DNA from: Thysanoteuthis rhombus
Lineage: Eukaryota > Mollusca > Cephalopoda > Oegopsida > Thysanoteuthidae
NCBI GenBank assembly: GCA_963457665.1
Contig: OY735220.1
Location: forward strand, 29,803,518 to 29,867,517
Length of the DNA stretch: 64,000 nucleotides
Direction: 5' to 3'
Part shown: piece by piece, positions 25,701-38,277 of the stretch
Numbering within the stretch: position 1 is the first letter of the stretch
Layout of the letters: each line of letters begins with the position of its first letter
Made by a program: the position numbers and the translations under genes
The notes under the pieces: model-generated
The model's database searches: none
Seen by the model: only the letters and a program-made list of their open reading frames with translations
Told to the model about the DNA's origin: nothing

Positions 25701-28055
25701 GATGTATTTTTTTTTTTTCCCCACCAGTTACTCATTTGCGGTAACATCGGCTATAAATCCAACAATCAAAAAAATCAAATAATCAATGGAAAATTGAAAA
25801 AAAAAAAAAAAAAAAAGAAAAAATTTTTTTTCCCCCCTTCAAAATTGACTAATCTACAGAGGTAACAAAGGTCTTACGGCTAGGAATAAGAAATTACTTG
25901 CAAAAAATATTTCTCTATTTTCTACCAAATGTTCATCAGTTGCAAACCCATTGATAGAAAACTTTAGCACAATGTGGCAAAATTTCAGGTTTTTTTTGAT
26001 AATACTGTTATCAAGTGTTACTTACACGTACTTTAGTTTTACATGTTTATAGATAGGGGTCCATTTTTCTAATATATTTATAAACTAGTGTGTAAATCAT
26101 GACCTGGAATTTCAAAATATACTTAAAAAACTAGGATACTTTAAGGAAATTTTTCAAGTTTTTTTCTTCTAAGTCCATTGCATGCCATCTAAAAACCCAA
26201 GGAATGTAAGGTTTGCTATGACTGTCTTGGCCAATTTTTTTTTACAAAAAGTAAATGAATACTTAGTTTTAATTTAATCAAAAAGCTTATATAATCAAAA
26301 CACGGATAACTATGGCAATGTCAGGCATCACGGTCTTGACCACTGAATTGAGTCGGATTTCAAAAAATTATCTCTCAAAATTTATCTATTTTTTCATCAA
26401 ATATACAATTTTAGGGTGCCATTTCTACATTTCACCTCATTATCGAGAGTTATCTCGTTGATGGCAGTAAACAAGTTAAAAACAGAATAATTTCAAGCAG
26501 ATTGTTACAAGAGATTGCTACAAAAATCATATACTGGTGAAGATCTATATAAGCAAGTAAAAAATTTGAGCTTGTAAGGATTGTGTTAACAATATATAAG
26601 TAGATATTTATGAAATAAGAAAATGTAATGATTATTTTCGAAATTCAATAAAAAAAAAAAACAAACTAGTTTCACTGCTAACTATATTCTCGCGTAAGTT
26701 ATTAAGACAACTAAATGACAGGTGATTTTCTTCTAGAGCAAATATTTGGAATGCTGCCACTATTTGAACTTCTTTCTCAAGTGTCAGTGACACAAAAGAA
26801 AAGTATTCAACCAAAAGAGAACAGTTTGTTATTGCTCTTGAATCGTCTGCTCAAAAGAATACAAAGAATTACTAAGAATACCCGAAATAAATATGATCAT
26901 TAATTTTTTTTCCCTCATTATAAATCTTCCATTTATACTTGAGACTTCATAAGGAGTTGGAGCTGTGTTATTTTGTTTAAATATTTTTTTCCTCCTTTAC
27001 TTGAGCAATTTATCACAATCCACTTCAGTTTGCTAAGCCTGTAGGATTTTCAGAGCTCCATCAAATGTACATTTCAGAGGAATAGAGATGGATTCATATC
27101 TTTCCCGAATACATTAGCGCAAAGTGAATACTAACTGTCCGAGCTGGTGTTTGAAAATGGTTCGCCAATTTGATTTTTCATGTTGCAAACCATAAGGCCA
27201 ACTGCGCCTCCAATAACTATTAACAAGATCATATAATTATTGGCTAACCTTTTAAAGCAAGGTTTGGAATCCATCAAAGGTTGGTACTAAACCAGTTCTT
27301 CAGTTAGCAGTGATTGAAACCACATCTTGAAAATGGTAAATAGAAGAATAACTTTTCTGTGATGGACAATTTGTACAAAATCCTTTAGAAGTTACAAAGT
27401 TAGAAAGCCTAAGCAACAACTGACTGTAAAGATTCTTCCCGAGATGAACTGATTCCAAAGTTTATGATACTAGTTATTCTAATACGAAATCATACCTTTT
27501 TCCTCATTCAAGACAGTGCTCAATTTCTGTCAACATTATGGGTATGAAAAAAAAGCAATACTACTAGCTCTGTAAGAAAGGCTGCATTACTCAAATTGTA
27601 ACTAAAGCTCTAATGACTTTTCCATAGAAACAATATAAAAATAAAGCAGCAGACTACCGACAGCCTAAGGCTTGAACTTACAACTGTCTTCCGGAATAAG
27701 ACAAATCAAATGTTTCAATACATTTTGATGAGTAATTTGTCTACCATGTCAAGTTTGCTGGAGGAAATTAGTAAAATTACATATCAGCTCACCAATGTGG
27801 CTCTGCACCAGACTATATGAGCTTGGGTAATATAGAAATATAGTTTTTCATCCAGAATATTTCCCATACTCAATTAGGATTATCTTTATACAACTGTAAT
27901 CATTTACTTGAACTGAAATCAATAGCTGTCATTTTTGCATAATTCAAATCACCCACACTGATGGAAAAGGTGTGTACTCATGTCAATTGACAAAACAATG
28001 CAGTTCAATTTCCCTACTTAATCTAAAGCATGGTATCTACTTACAATGAAAAGGA

Positions 28056-28086
<31 letters not shown>

Positions 28087-30007
28087 GAAAATAGTTAAAG
28101 AATTCAAATTAATGTACATTGATTTCAAAGAAAGAAAACATTTGAGCACATTAGGTCAGTTATTGAATGTACAGAATTTGGTTATTCTACAATTCACAAC
28201 CGAGAGGATTATGGACCGATTCGGTAGGACTTAGCAATGGCCCTATTGGGCGAAAAAAAACCTTCACAACCGTTGTAAGTTGTTGTGACCACTGTGCCAG
28301 AGGGTTATATATGAAGAGAAATTGATGTAATTTGATGAGATATACCCAAATATTGAGAAGTTATTTGTTGCTCAAATTATATGATGGGAAAGAAAAGATA
28401 GTCCTTCCACATCTTTGCAGATAAAGAGAAAAAAGTGGAAACATTAGGTGCAGGCCATGGCTGAACCATAGTAGTGGCAAGTGGACTCTGAATGGAAAAT
28501 GTTTACACCTGTAGTGAACATTGTTTTTCAAGAATATTCCCCATTTGAAATTTCAGGAGATATTTTTTTCATGTGAGGAGATTCCCCCATCACCACACAC
28601 TTTACTATTACATTTTAAAAATAGGGTGTCAGAAAAGTTCTGTGACGAAGTTTCTTCCATTAACAACTTTGAAAATAGATAGAAAACAATTTTTTCAACA
28701 GTACTTTTTGGGGGTTGCTCCACGTGGCACCCCTCAAAATAAGGGACAGAAAGTGATGGTCGAGTTTACCTCTACAGTCACTTGTGAACTGAACCCCCCA
28801 CCATCCGAAAAAGGAATTTTTTTTTCTATCCGTAGGTTCTAATGCAGTGGTTTCAAAACTTTGAAAACTCAAGGATACCTTTCATAAAGGGAATATTGTT
28901 GTGGACCCCAATTTTTAGCATTTATTTACTTTTTTAAGACCTTGATTATAGAATTACAATAATAAACAATTTTTGACCTTTTGGAGGCCATCGATGGATT
29001 ACATTTATCAGAATTCAAGTATATGGCACTTTAAATTTTAGCAATAATATCGATAAATAACTCAGCACAAGTTAACCAAAGGGAATATATATTGGTATGA
29101 TTTATCCATACCAAGGCTTTAAAGCCTCAACCCATACTTGAATGTCATTTTTTGTCAAATCTTTTTTATACAAAAGAACATGTGATATCTTTTTTCTTTC
29201 ATCAATTCAATTTAAAAAAAAAAAATGAATTCAATATTATTTTTTGAAAACTACTTCACTCCTTTTTTTCTTACATAACATTATATCCAATCACCCTTTG
29301 AAAATAAAGACATGAAAAATAAAAAAAATAAAAAATAGCTTTATGCTCCTTAGTGCCAATCAACATGAATGACCCCATCATTTTTTATGGGTACAAGCAA
29401 GTAAATAATATTTCAGTGCAAAATACTGCTGAAAAGATACCGAAACTCCTCTGAAACCACAGCGTCATGACTCTTGTTTTTACCTAGTGCTATGGAAATA
29501 TTTGTGTGTGACGTTATACCGAATCAGTCCAAAAATCAATGATTCTCAAACAGAAGGCTCTTGGCTTCCAGGGAAGGAATGTGTAAAAGGAAGTATATTG
29601 GTAAAGAAATTATCATATACCAATTCAAGATTGGAGGGAATTGAGGAAACCTGGTGTTGCAACGGGAGGAATATGACCTGGGACTCAGAGAACCACTGTT
29701 ATAGATGCATGTGAACACACACTCAACTCATCTTTTTCATTTCATAAAAACTAAAGCATCCATCTATCAAGACTGTATTTGTCTATTTTTAAATTCTCAA
29801 AGCAAAAAGAATTTTTAAAAATACCAGATGAAAATACCTGGAGTCACGTACTTTGTAATAGATCTCATCTATCACTTCATGGTAAGTTTTCAATTCATAC
29901 AGATTGACTTTGAAGTAAGGAGATGATTGAATATTGGTCAGAATTAAAGCATTGAGGTTCATAGTTTTTTCATTGCCCCAGATGGGAAGGGGATTGTTAG
30001 GTGCCAT
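10959..30007 (-). CDS. PRPF38B: PRPF38B, pre-mRNA-splicing factor 38B (6 coding exons)
   Basis: A nuclear spliceosome-associated protein of the PRP38 family. Coding exons, minus strand: 30007-29852, 23813-23745, 21928-21777, 19012-18952, 13647-13361 and 11787-10959. Junctions are GT-AG and phases agree, giving 517 residues against about 546 in human. The ATG precedes MAPNNPLPIWGNEKTMNLN, which aligns to human LPLWGNEKTMNLN; the longer human N-terminal Gln/Ala region is absent. The PRP38 domain (residues ~8-190) includes YFKVNLYELKTYHEVIDEIY, EPWEKGSRKTAGQTGMCGG, GVGAGGIVSSAFCLLYKLFT, SPYIRALGFMYIR, TQPPQELWDWFEEYLDDEE and DVKAGGGHSMTIGEMLR, all strongly conserved. An acidic linker follows (about 230-265), then an Arg/Ser tail with HRSP repeats, a Pro run, an ARERERQRRERERD segment, a His-rich run (DHHHHHHRHHHHRRHHH) and a Lys-rich end. 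The tail is typical of splicing factors; the His run is unusual. Confidence 0.96.
11788..13360 (-). other. PRPF38B intron 5
   Basis: The 5' splice site is GTAAAA (weak) and the 3' splice site follows a TTTTTTCTCCAATCAG tract. The intron contains a 5S-rRNA-like element (13121-13215). Reading through from exon 5 gives an immediate in-frame TAA after Lys-Gly. Confidence 0.85.
13121..13215 (+). repeat. 5S rRNA-derived element (5' part deleted)
   Basis: From 13141 the sequence aligns with metazoan 5S rRNA: AAGTTAAGCAACATCAAGCC matches the box A region, then CTAGATGGGCAACCATCTGG and GAACACCAGGGGCTGTA match box C and the 3' stem. CATACCA near 13128 matches the 5S 5' part, but about 30 bases between the blocks are missing and substitutions are many. 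It is a pseudogene or the head of a 5S-derived (SINE3-type) retroposon rather than a working gene. Confidence 0.6.
14290..14480 (-). mobile_element. RTE-like LINE 3' coding fragment (degraded)
   Basis: Read on the minus strand, one frame contains SLSKLQWQWVEHVTRVLNKQ then WTLRLTTHIFEIMG. This aligns with KLKWQWAGHVARM...WTLRLMTWILRDHMRN of the larger fragment at 51735-52260. The K-W-Q-W-A-G-H-V-A-R block is typical of the region after the reverse transcriptase in RTE-like non-LTR elements. It is short and old, probably a 5'-truncated insertion. Confidence 0.6.
15181..15421. mobile_element. hAT-like palindromic miniature element
   Basis: A 241-bp near-palindrome. The right terminus, inverted, is CAGGGTTGCTAGATTTGGCC and the left is CAGCATTGCCAAATTTGGCC; the arms continue through AGATAATCCAAGCTT for most of the element. 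Flanks are ATTCAGTG (15173-15180) and ATTCAGAA (15422-15429), a 6/8 match of the 8-bp size that hAT transposases make. It has no coding capacity. Confidence 0.8.
16695..16732. repeat. (GT)n(AT)n microsatellite
   Basis: Thirteen GT units followed by six AT units, in PRPF38B intron 4. Confidence 0.95.
17828..17986. mobile_element. hAT miniature element with perfect 8-bp target duplication
   Basis: Left terminus CAGTGGTTCTCAAAGTGTG, right terminus (inverted) CAGTGGTTCTCAAACTTTT. Flanking TTTTAGAC occurs at 17820-17827 and again at 17987-17994, a perfect 8-bp target-site duplication. It is 159 bp, non-coding and Charlie-like in its ends. The intact duplication and near-identical termini suggest it is younger than its neighbours. 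Confidence 0.9.
19013..21776 (-). other. PRPF38B intron 3 (2.8 kb)
   Basis: Bounded by GTCAGT (from 21776) and TTTAG (to 19013). It holds an AT microsatellite (21035-21060), long A runs, and at 19650-20000 a relatively GC-rich segment open on both strands (see findings). No conserved exon was recognised. Confidence 0.85.
21035..21060. repeat. (AT)n microsatellite
   Basis: About twelve AT units in PRPF38B intron 3. Confidence 0.9.
21929..23744 (-). other. PRPF38B intron 2 (1.8 kb)
   Basis: Bounded by GTAAGT (from 23744) and TTTTGTTTTAG (to 21929). AT-rich; nothing else was recognised in it. Confidence 0.85.
25041..26479. mobile_element. piggyBac-like element, about 1.4 kb
   Basis: The left end, CTAACCTATTTGCTGCCAAGTATAT, shares its CCTRTTYRCTGCCAAGTATAT core with the left end of 7099-7422. 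The right end, inverted, is TTAACTTGTTTACTGCCATC and carries a true TTAA at 26476-26479. The left TTAA has become CTAA. No transposase-like reading frame was seen, so it is non-autonomous or decayed. The bounds rest on termini only. Confidence 0.45.
27000..27214 (-). mobile_element. tRNA-headed SINE family A
   Basis: On the minus strand, the head GGAGGCGCAGTTGGCCTTAT resembles a tRNA A box region and is followed by the family body CAGTTAGTATTCACTTTGCG...GGAAAGATATGAATCC, which matches the copies at 59010-59283 and 59952-60250. The tail diverges. The B box is poorly preserved. Confidence 0.65.
28845..29698. mobile_element. hAT-like element, 0.85 kb, non-autonomous
   Basis: Left terminus CAGTGGTTTCAAAACTTTG, right terminus (inverted) CAGTGGTTCTCTGAGTCCC, both of the hAT/Charlie CAGTGGTTCTCAA type. 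Flanks TTCTAATG and TTATAGAT match only weakly, so the insertion is old. No transposase domain was recognised in the AT-rich interior. Confidence 0.65.
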
Positions 30008-30039
30008 GTTCTAACTCTCACCACTCAATTGAGTTGGAT
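30008..30039 (-). other. PRPF38B: PRPF38B 5'UTR segment with 3' splice site
   Basis: Read on the minus strand, a pyrimidine-rich TTTTCTTTCAG ends at 30040, giving an acceptor 32 bases before the PRPF38B ATG. The start codon therefore lies in the second exon and a non-coding exon must lie upstream. Confidence 0.7.
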
Positions 30040-32297
30040 CTGAAAGAAAAGAAAAAGAAATTGAAATTTGTAACAGTCAACAAAAATACATTTATACAAT
30101 AATTATTAAAACAAAATAATACGAAAACAATTGCACAAAGCATATCTAAAAGTTAAAAAGGTACAGAAATGATTATAAGTAAATTATTTCAAAGACTTAT
30201 TATTCTCACCTATTTTTCTAAGCATCAATCTTGCAATTAACACTTTTTTAACATTTAATTTAGACACAAACCAGGAACTAATTACCATTCCTCTACAATA
30301 TGTTGAGACTCAATTCATTGCTTAGGCCATTCCAATTTAGAATTGGTATAAGTGTCAGGAACAAAGGGATATCTGATAACCACAGAGAGTTGGACCGTAT
30401 TACAACACTGATATGATCTACGAGAGCATCATGTTTTCACAGTTGAGAAAATGAGGACTACAGTTAATAAAAATCATTAGTACATTCATAAATTGAAAGA
30501 GCCTGTGTGAATAAACAGGCTTCAGCAAGTTGTTTTTTTTTTTTTATCAGCTAAAATAAAAGAAGATAGAGCATAAAAATACTTCAAATGATTATCTGGA
30601 CAAAAGGTTTTCAAAGAAGTAGGTATGATGGTTATGTCTTCAGCAGTAAAAAATTAGGACAGAAACAATACTATGTTGTTATATTGTGAAAAAAAAACAA
30701 ACATGAAAAATGAACCTCAGACTTATTCACTAAAGGGACAGAATAATCTGATGAGACCAGTTCAAAGACAGCTTATGAAGTAGTGGCATATTGAGTCCTC
30801 ATTCATGTCAAACAAATGACTTGTAAATCACAATTCATTTTAGAATTGAACGGTTATGATTCTCGAAATATTATGAATTTTTTAGTTATAGATAGCCACA
30901 ATCTGGCAACAGTAAAATAGTACTGCAGTGATCACAAGAATGATATTTATACAATTATAGTCAAGATTACTATCAGATTGCAAAATCTATGATGAATATA
31001 GTATTGTTACAAATCAGCAGCTAGAGAGTATTACATATTGAAGTTAGAAATTGAATAAAGAGACATAGAACATTTTTTTCATTTTGATAAGCAATAAGAT
31101 AAGATTGATATGCTGGTCCCTGTGGAGAGGAGGTGGTTACTAATTGTATCTTAGAGAAACACAGAAGAGGTCCATTTTTCTGGGAGGTAAGAGTGGCTTC
31201 TGGAGTTTTGTTCAGTTGTGATCTTGCATTGTGGGTTTCAGAGATATATCTCCCCAAGTGGATTATGAAAGGAATAGTAAAAATTGACTGTGAGACGAGA
31301 ATGCCCAGTATTACAGTATGAAGAGACTAATATGACAGATAAATAGAAGAACATTAAAAACAGCTCTAAGAAACCTCAGAATGGAATAACTGATTAATCT
31401 AAATGCTCATGTTCTTGAATAGTTTTAAATAAATCTCCAATGACTACTATGAAGTAGATAAAGCAAATGAATAGAGCAGAAAATTCAACTTCTTTTTAAC
31501 AATGTAATATTGGCAGGCTACATAAAATTGTGTGCGTGCATGCGTATGTGAGCACACTGTAATACATCTGAAGCAATAATATAGAATACAAAAATTTTAA
31601 AAGTAATTTTCAAAAATTGGAAGATGAAATGAGAAATAAAAATGCATTCGGAGCATCAATATTGTCAATTTTGAATTTGTTTTACAATTCAAAAGAAACA
31701 GACAACAGCTGTTTAACAATGCCTTCTGGCTGGTTCCCATTGTAGCATAGCAACCATTACACAACATGCCAACTGTAGTTGATAGGAGGAGAATTGGGTA
31801 TAAAATAATCACACGTCACATGAAAAGAGCTTCATTAGAGCAAATACTCTATTTTGCAATCATCTTATTTTTTCCATTCTATCACACCACAAATATTTAA
31901 GTAATCAACATCACGTTTGAATATCAATGAGCAGCAGCTATTTTTATCTAGGCTATTCAAAAAAAATTTTCTGAGTTGATAAGAAATATGAACAAGCACA
32001 ACAGCCACGAATAGAATCTTTTTTTAGAACTGGATTCCTAATAAAAATGTTCAACAAATTTCTTACATCTAAAAATGGGCAGAATCCTAATTCAAATGTG
32101 TAAAATGCGGATAACTCATGTTAGCCTTAAAATGAACTACGGCTTACACGATTATGTCCATGTAATTTGGTGATATATACTTTTTCAATGAAAAACAACA
32201 GAAAAAAAAACAATCGTTTCACACCCTTGCCTATACGATGCTTAAAAATGATACACAATTCAGAACAATAACATAATGAATTTACTTGTTTTCTTCC

Positions 32298-32312
32298 GGG
32301 GGGGGGGGGGGG
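32298..32312 (+). repeat. poly-G tract
   Basis: Fifteen consecutive G in an otherwise AT-rich intron; another run of about eleven G lies at 34806-34816. Such runs can form quadruplex structures and often vary in length. Confidence 0.95.
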
Positions 32313-35300
32313 ATAATCCAATGGGCCAACAGAATTTATCCCCATTTCATGCATGGAAACTATGACCCTAACAATGAAATTCAAACTAAGCAAATTATAC
32401 ATTTCTAGAACAAATCTAAGCACACTAAAGCCTTATTAGGTCTCCCTTACAAACTATTTAAATAAGCCCACAGTGAATGCGAAGAAAGCAATGCAGAATT
32501 GTGGGTCAGTAAATAAGGTGGTCCACTTTTCATGAGTAAAAGTAATCTAGTTATTTGAACAGAAAACCTTTCAGTGGATGGGCTTTAGTAATGATAACTT
32601 ATTGATTAAAGCAGACATTTATTTTTACCATGATCAATAGGGGATTCAAAATAGTGTGCATGCATTTGTTATGAAAGATGGGGGACTTCACCTGATATGT
32701 ATTAGCGTTTATTCAAATTGATCAGTGGTTATGATCAATTAACACATTTAATTATAGAAGTACAGATGATATAAACTGAGTGTATAAAGGTCATAAATAC
32801 ATGACCTATATAAGTTTCTTATGTAATCAGGCCACAAGAGAATATTTAATGCCTACCCATTGTTTGATAGAACAATTTTTTCTTAAACATTTCTATCAAG
32901 AAGTCAATTTTAAAGACTGATGGTTGTTGAAATGTTAATTTTTCTCATCTTTTCAAAAAATTTCGGAATAGCTAAGATAATACCTGCTGATCATCGATAT
33001 TCAAATGTGATGTAGATTGCTTACATATTTGTAGTGTTATAGGATGAAAAAATAAGATCGTTGCCACAAAAAACTATTTTTATATGATATATTCCCAGGC
33101 CTTTGATGAACACAATAGGAAATACCCAGCTTTTCCAGTTAACTTCCATTTCAGTTACACAAATATGTTGCATACGCTAGCAGTTATTATTAACAAGTTA
33201 TTACTCTCCTAAACATTTTCACTTGTTCCAGCTACTGCTGCTGAAAATTAGTATCTAATGTAGGCTTTGAGAAAAGTTTTCAACTTTTTTAATTGATTTT
33301 TTTCACCTAGTGGGTTTAATAATCAGTTAGGATTTTCAAAACTTGGTTATATTATGTTACATCTTTCAGTTGATGAATTCTATTATCAACCTACATTTGA
33401 TCAGATATTAAACAAGTTCCAAATGATTTGCTCAATTATTGATATAGAAAGGTTGTATAATTCAATTGAAGGAAAATATTTGGATGAATTAGGTAAAATT
33501 CAGTCATAATTCATATCTTCCACACGAATTGATATCTTTAATAACTAATTTTAATTTTCTAAAATCATCCTTTTAGGAATTTTCTTTTACAAATAAATAG
33601 GTCAAATCAATTATCAACTGGAAGGTGGGAGTGGAATTTCAACTTGTAGCCAGTTGTCTTGGGGCAAAAAAGCTTCAACGGGTCAATTCAGAAATCAAGA
33701 AATTCAACATACATCAAACCACCAGCCTATCTGCAGATGTTTTTGAGAATTTATAATATTAAAACCAAATAAAACATTGTTAAAAAGGTATTTCTATAAA
33801 TGTAAAGAGCAAAATCTAAGGATAATAGAGAAACCATGTACAGGTATCCCCCGATGTGAGGCAGGTAGGTGGGGGACTCCAACATTTTTACCCATGATAT
33901 AATCGCCCACTCCTAGAAATTTACAAATAAAAACAAAATTTCCCTTCAAACCCTGATATTTCCTCCCACGCCCACAGTAAGAAATATATTTGACATGTCA
34001 GCAAACCAATTGTGAAAATAAAATGAATCAGACAAAAACATTCCAGTAGTCAACTAATAAAACTCTGTATTGTGCTACCCATTTCCTTGAGATTGCCAAT
34101 GAGATGGGGAAAGTTAGTCATATAGTTACATAAGGGAAGTATAGTCTGTATGTTAGCTGCCTGTCACCTATTTCCCCACCCATAAATATTACCCATACCC
34201 ACTCTGCAGTAATTGTAAATAGGTTAAAAACGTGGGCTTTCTTAGACCCTACCATCAGCATTTATAGCAGAGAACACCAGTATCAAAAAACAAATCACTC
34301 CAACAATAGTGATTACCATGAAAATTGACCTAATATCCAACTAAATGCACAATATTTTTTGCAATTGCCATAAGGTTATTTGTTTTTCTTAGCTTATTTT
34401 CAAGTTACCTACCCCAAGACTGACTTGATTTCCAAATCTGGTAACCCTGCTATCATCAACCATCATGGACCTGTGTAAATTCATTGCAAATAAGCCAATT
34501 GTTGCATGGCATGACCAGGAAACATGATTTACTATTTGAGCTGAATGGCAGAATACAGAAGAAGCTGTTCATTATAATCACAATACTATTATCAAACATT
34601 TATTGTTAACTAATCAGTCAGTCCAAGACATTCTTTTAAAAAAACTGGCTGAACAGAAAGTAAGGGTTCAGTTTAGCATTTTAGTTACATGGTAAATAGA
34701 ACCACTCCCATTCAAATCCTGTAAAAATACTTTTTCTCAAAACTTTTCACTTCAAAACAATCTCTTATGTCTATTTGAGTATTGCATACAAAATGCCAAT
34801 GCTGAGGGGGGGGGGGGTAGTGACAAACAGAGCCAGTTGTTTTATATAATAGATGAATTAAAAATAATCTGCTCATGACAAGCGAATATTTTTATAATGT
34901 GAAGTTGTTTATAACAATGAGTGTAAATTGTTCCAATTTTTGCATCCCTTTGTTCAATGTCATCAAAACAAAGGAATACACACTTTATTTAATTCTGCTT
35001 TCACAGCAGAATTTACTTCAGCAACATTTTTGTCTTGCAAGCATTCTTCTTTCAGGAATGCTTTTCTAACAAGTTTCTATTGTTTATATCCAAGTGCAAA
35101 CCATATAAATGCCAGATTGTTATCCCATAATTACAGAGATGAAATAATGGAGAGTGAAATGAGACATTAAAATAGGATACAATGTCCACAGTAGAAAGCC
35201 AACCCATTATTTTAATTTTCATTTCCGCTAGCAAAATCAAACCTCATATATACACACAATTATTTCGTACTTCAAAAAGAAATCTTGTGTTTATATTTAT

Positions 35301-36177
35301 ATACTGCTCATAACATTTGTTTTCAGTCAGTTTTAATTTATTATAAAAAGACCAATTCTCTATACTTTAATAATAGCCAGTTTTAAGAATAGGTCATTTA
35401 AACATTCTTTCAAAATGATACCAACGTTCTTTGATGCTATGAAAATATAAAATTACCAAACATAGAGTAATCCAGCTAACTTCTGTATTATTTGAAATCA
35501 TAATAGTAATGCTAAATAATACTTGACATATAGAACGAAACCAAGTTGAAAAGCCAAAATAAGTTTTATGAATTTATAATCTATTTGTAACAATCTGATA
35601 ATTCAACATAGCAAGATCTTAGATTTTATTAAATACTTCAATTTTTCTCAGTCTTAAAAATTTGAAATTGCACAAAATCGGTATTGAATCTTTTATGAAT
35701 CAAACTTCATAGCATAATTCACAAAACCGAACATCAAATCTTTTTATCCACACTTGAATTCAATAACAACCAGTTCTGTAAACTTTTGCATGGTGATAAT
35801 ATTGCATTTTATGCAGATACATACCAATGTGAAAAATATAAAATTAATTTCATTCTGTCATTATGTTTAAGTTTATTAGATTACAGCAATTCATCCACAT
35901 TTTCAAGAAAACAAGATTCCTATTCCAGGTTAGTAAAAGTGGTTACAAAACAATCACTGACTCAATTGAAAGAATGGTGACATCAGAGTAAGATAAAATG
36001 CTCCATTCAACAAGTGATATGAATGGCTATGTTTCATTATCAGTGAGTTAGTTCTAAATTGACCAGTAGTAGAACAACAGTCAATATGCTTATAGTAAAC
36101 AATAACGGATTTTTACACACAATTTTGTTTTATGTCCATAATTATTTTCTTGAGGGATCTTGAAATTCTACACCAGA

Positions 36178-36363
36178 CCTTTTTATCCCTGCCACATATT
36201 AATGAAATATTTTGATGCAAAAACTGTGCTACTTCTTATACTACTTGTTCTCACACGTTAATGAAACATGTGGCAAGGAGTTTGTTTATATACGAGAACT
36301 AGTAATATTGAGAAGTGGCAGGGAGTTTATGTATGAGAACTAGTAGTGGCAAGGATAAAAAGT
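36178..36363. repeat. compound foldback element
   Basis: The left arm CTTTTTATCCCTGCCAC is answered by GTGGCAAGGATAAAAAGT at 36345-36362. The right half also contains two tandem copies of a unit with GTGGCA(A/G)GGAGTTT...GAGAACTAGTA, and the left half an inverted relative (CTACTTGTTCTC). The structure suggests a foldback element with an internally duplicated arm. Confidence 0.55.
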
Positions 36364-38047
36364 ATCAACCAAAATTACTTGTAACTCAGCATGGGCCTCT
36401 TGAACAGAATTTTGAATTTCAGAGACCATTAACATATGAGTAGCTACAATGACTTATCAGCATGTTCCCTCAATTGATAAAAGAACAAAAAAAAAGAAAA
36501 GAAAAAAAAAGAGAAGTCATGATTAAACATTTGGAAATGTTTACACATTCTTTTCAACAGACTAGCATACTTCAAATTAATTCAACTGAGGTTCAGTGCA
36601 TGTAAATAAGTTTGTTCATATCAGGTTAATCTTTTAGGGACCCCTTGGATATACATGTTCTATAGATCTCTAAAAATCTACAAGGGCATTTTAATTCAGG
36701 CATCAAGTAATTTAATTCATTAGTCTGGATTGGGTTATGTAACATCAAGATATTGATATGTTAATATTCTTTCAAACCTGAAGAAAGAACAAAATTTACA
36801 CTTGAATTTCCCCCAAAGCAAAACCTGGGCGAACTGATTGAATAAACTAAGATATACAAACTAAATATACATACCTCAAAAGATATACAAAATTTATTTT
36901 TTGCATAAAATATGAGGGGAAAATTTTTTGTTTTGTTTTATAATGTCATCAAAACTGGGGGAAGGGGTGATATAAGACAAGACATACTTTTAGTAATTGG
37001 AAATTGGTGGTTGTTTAGATATGACACATGAACTGGCAAAATTTAATGATGAATCTGAAAGTGCAATATCAAAGTTAAAGTATGGCAGAGCCTCAAGTCC
37101 TTGATCCCAGTAGGTAAATGGTACTGAATAGTATCTGTAAAGAAGTTGATACTTCTGCATGTTGCCAAAATCTTGAGAAGATTACTTTGATACTAATGGT
37201 CCTGTGGACAGCATCTTAATGAACTCCTAGTTATGAAGACCCAACTGAAAGCCACACCAGATTTTAGAATAATTGCTGATGCAGCACTATGTTGTTGATT
37301 ATTTCTTGCATAAGATATCTGCTGTGAGTATATTTTTGTTCATGTTAGAAACAAAAGAGGTCTTTAGTTAGTACAGGATATTGAAAGTTACAACTTGCCC
37401 ACCAAATATCACCAATTATAAAATGTTTTAGTATCTTTTGAGGTACTGTGTTTCAGATACATGTACTTTCCACCAAAATGATTAAAAATTGAATTTTTTT
37501 TTTTCAATGACTACAGTGAAAGAAGAAAAACTTTGTTTTATGAAATGCTGCCTTTTTAAATATTTTCCTTCAATCTTCTACAAGCTACACAATGAGTTAG
37601 GTAGTTGGTACAAAAAGGTCTATGCATTCATTCTACATACATATTTGTGAATAAAAACTAAACTTGAAAAGAACCAAGTCCCTTTTCTATTGACAAAACA
37701 CGAACAAGATTGTCTTTTTTCATACGTGATTTTTATGGAAGTTAATTATGAGTGTAGACTAGGCAAGATGGTTTTTAATAGGATACGCGTTATAGGAGAA
37801 AACTAAGGATTTGCTTCTAGTCCTCGGAAAATTCATCCTTGATAATTCCCCGCCTAGTTTAACAATATTATTACCAGTTTGAAATCAATAGTAAAATTCT
37901 TTTGTTTAGCTAACTTATGAGAAACTAATGTAATGTTTTTAAAGTTCTTTGAAATGTAACTAACGTATTTTTATAATAATAATAATTGTTGGGTGAATTT
38001 TTCAATAACTCAGTTTAGCGTTCGAAATATTCACGATTGTGGATGAG

Positions 38048-38277
38048 AGGGGGCACTCCGTCAGTTACAATGAAATACCAACGAAGCAGATATCAAATCT
38101 AATAAGAAATGAAATTTTTAAGGTCATCTTTCTCAACAGAGCTAACATTTTTTATTTTCATTCATAGCTGATGGAATAATTATCTTTATTTTGGATTAAA
38201 AAAAATTTTTTTTTACACACATGTTTTCATAAGATTTGATATCTGCTCTTAACATTTTGACCGAAGTGTCCTCACGA
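38048..38277. repeat. inverted-repeat (MITE-like) element
   Basis: Arms AGCAGATATCAAATCT (38087-38102) and AGATTTGATATCTGCT (38233-38248) are exact reverse complements. The similarity continues outward to GGGCACTCCGTCAGT and ACCGAAGTGTCC. The central part is AT-rich. No coding capacity; family unknown. Confidence 0.6.

Larger units (their letters stand above)
23814..29851 (-). other. PRPF38B intron 1 between coding exons (6.0 kb)
   Basis: Bounded by GTACGT (from 29851) and TTTTTCAG (to 23814). It carries a piggyBac-like element (25041-26479), a SINE (27000-27214) and a hAT element (28845-29698). Confidence 0.85.

Noticed and set aside
28620-28760. mariner-like end (GGGTGTCAGAAAAGTTCTG)
   Set aside because: Only one terminus-like stretch was found, with no inverted partner or TA duplication.
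34254-34449. hAT element ending CCAAATCTGGTAACCCTG
   Set aside because: The right end resembles a hAT terminus, and CTACCATC/CTATCATC could be a duplication, but the left end does not match, so it is not called.
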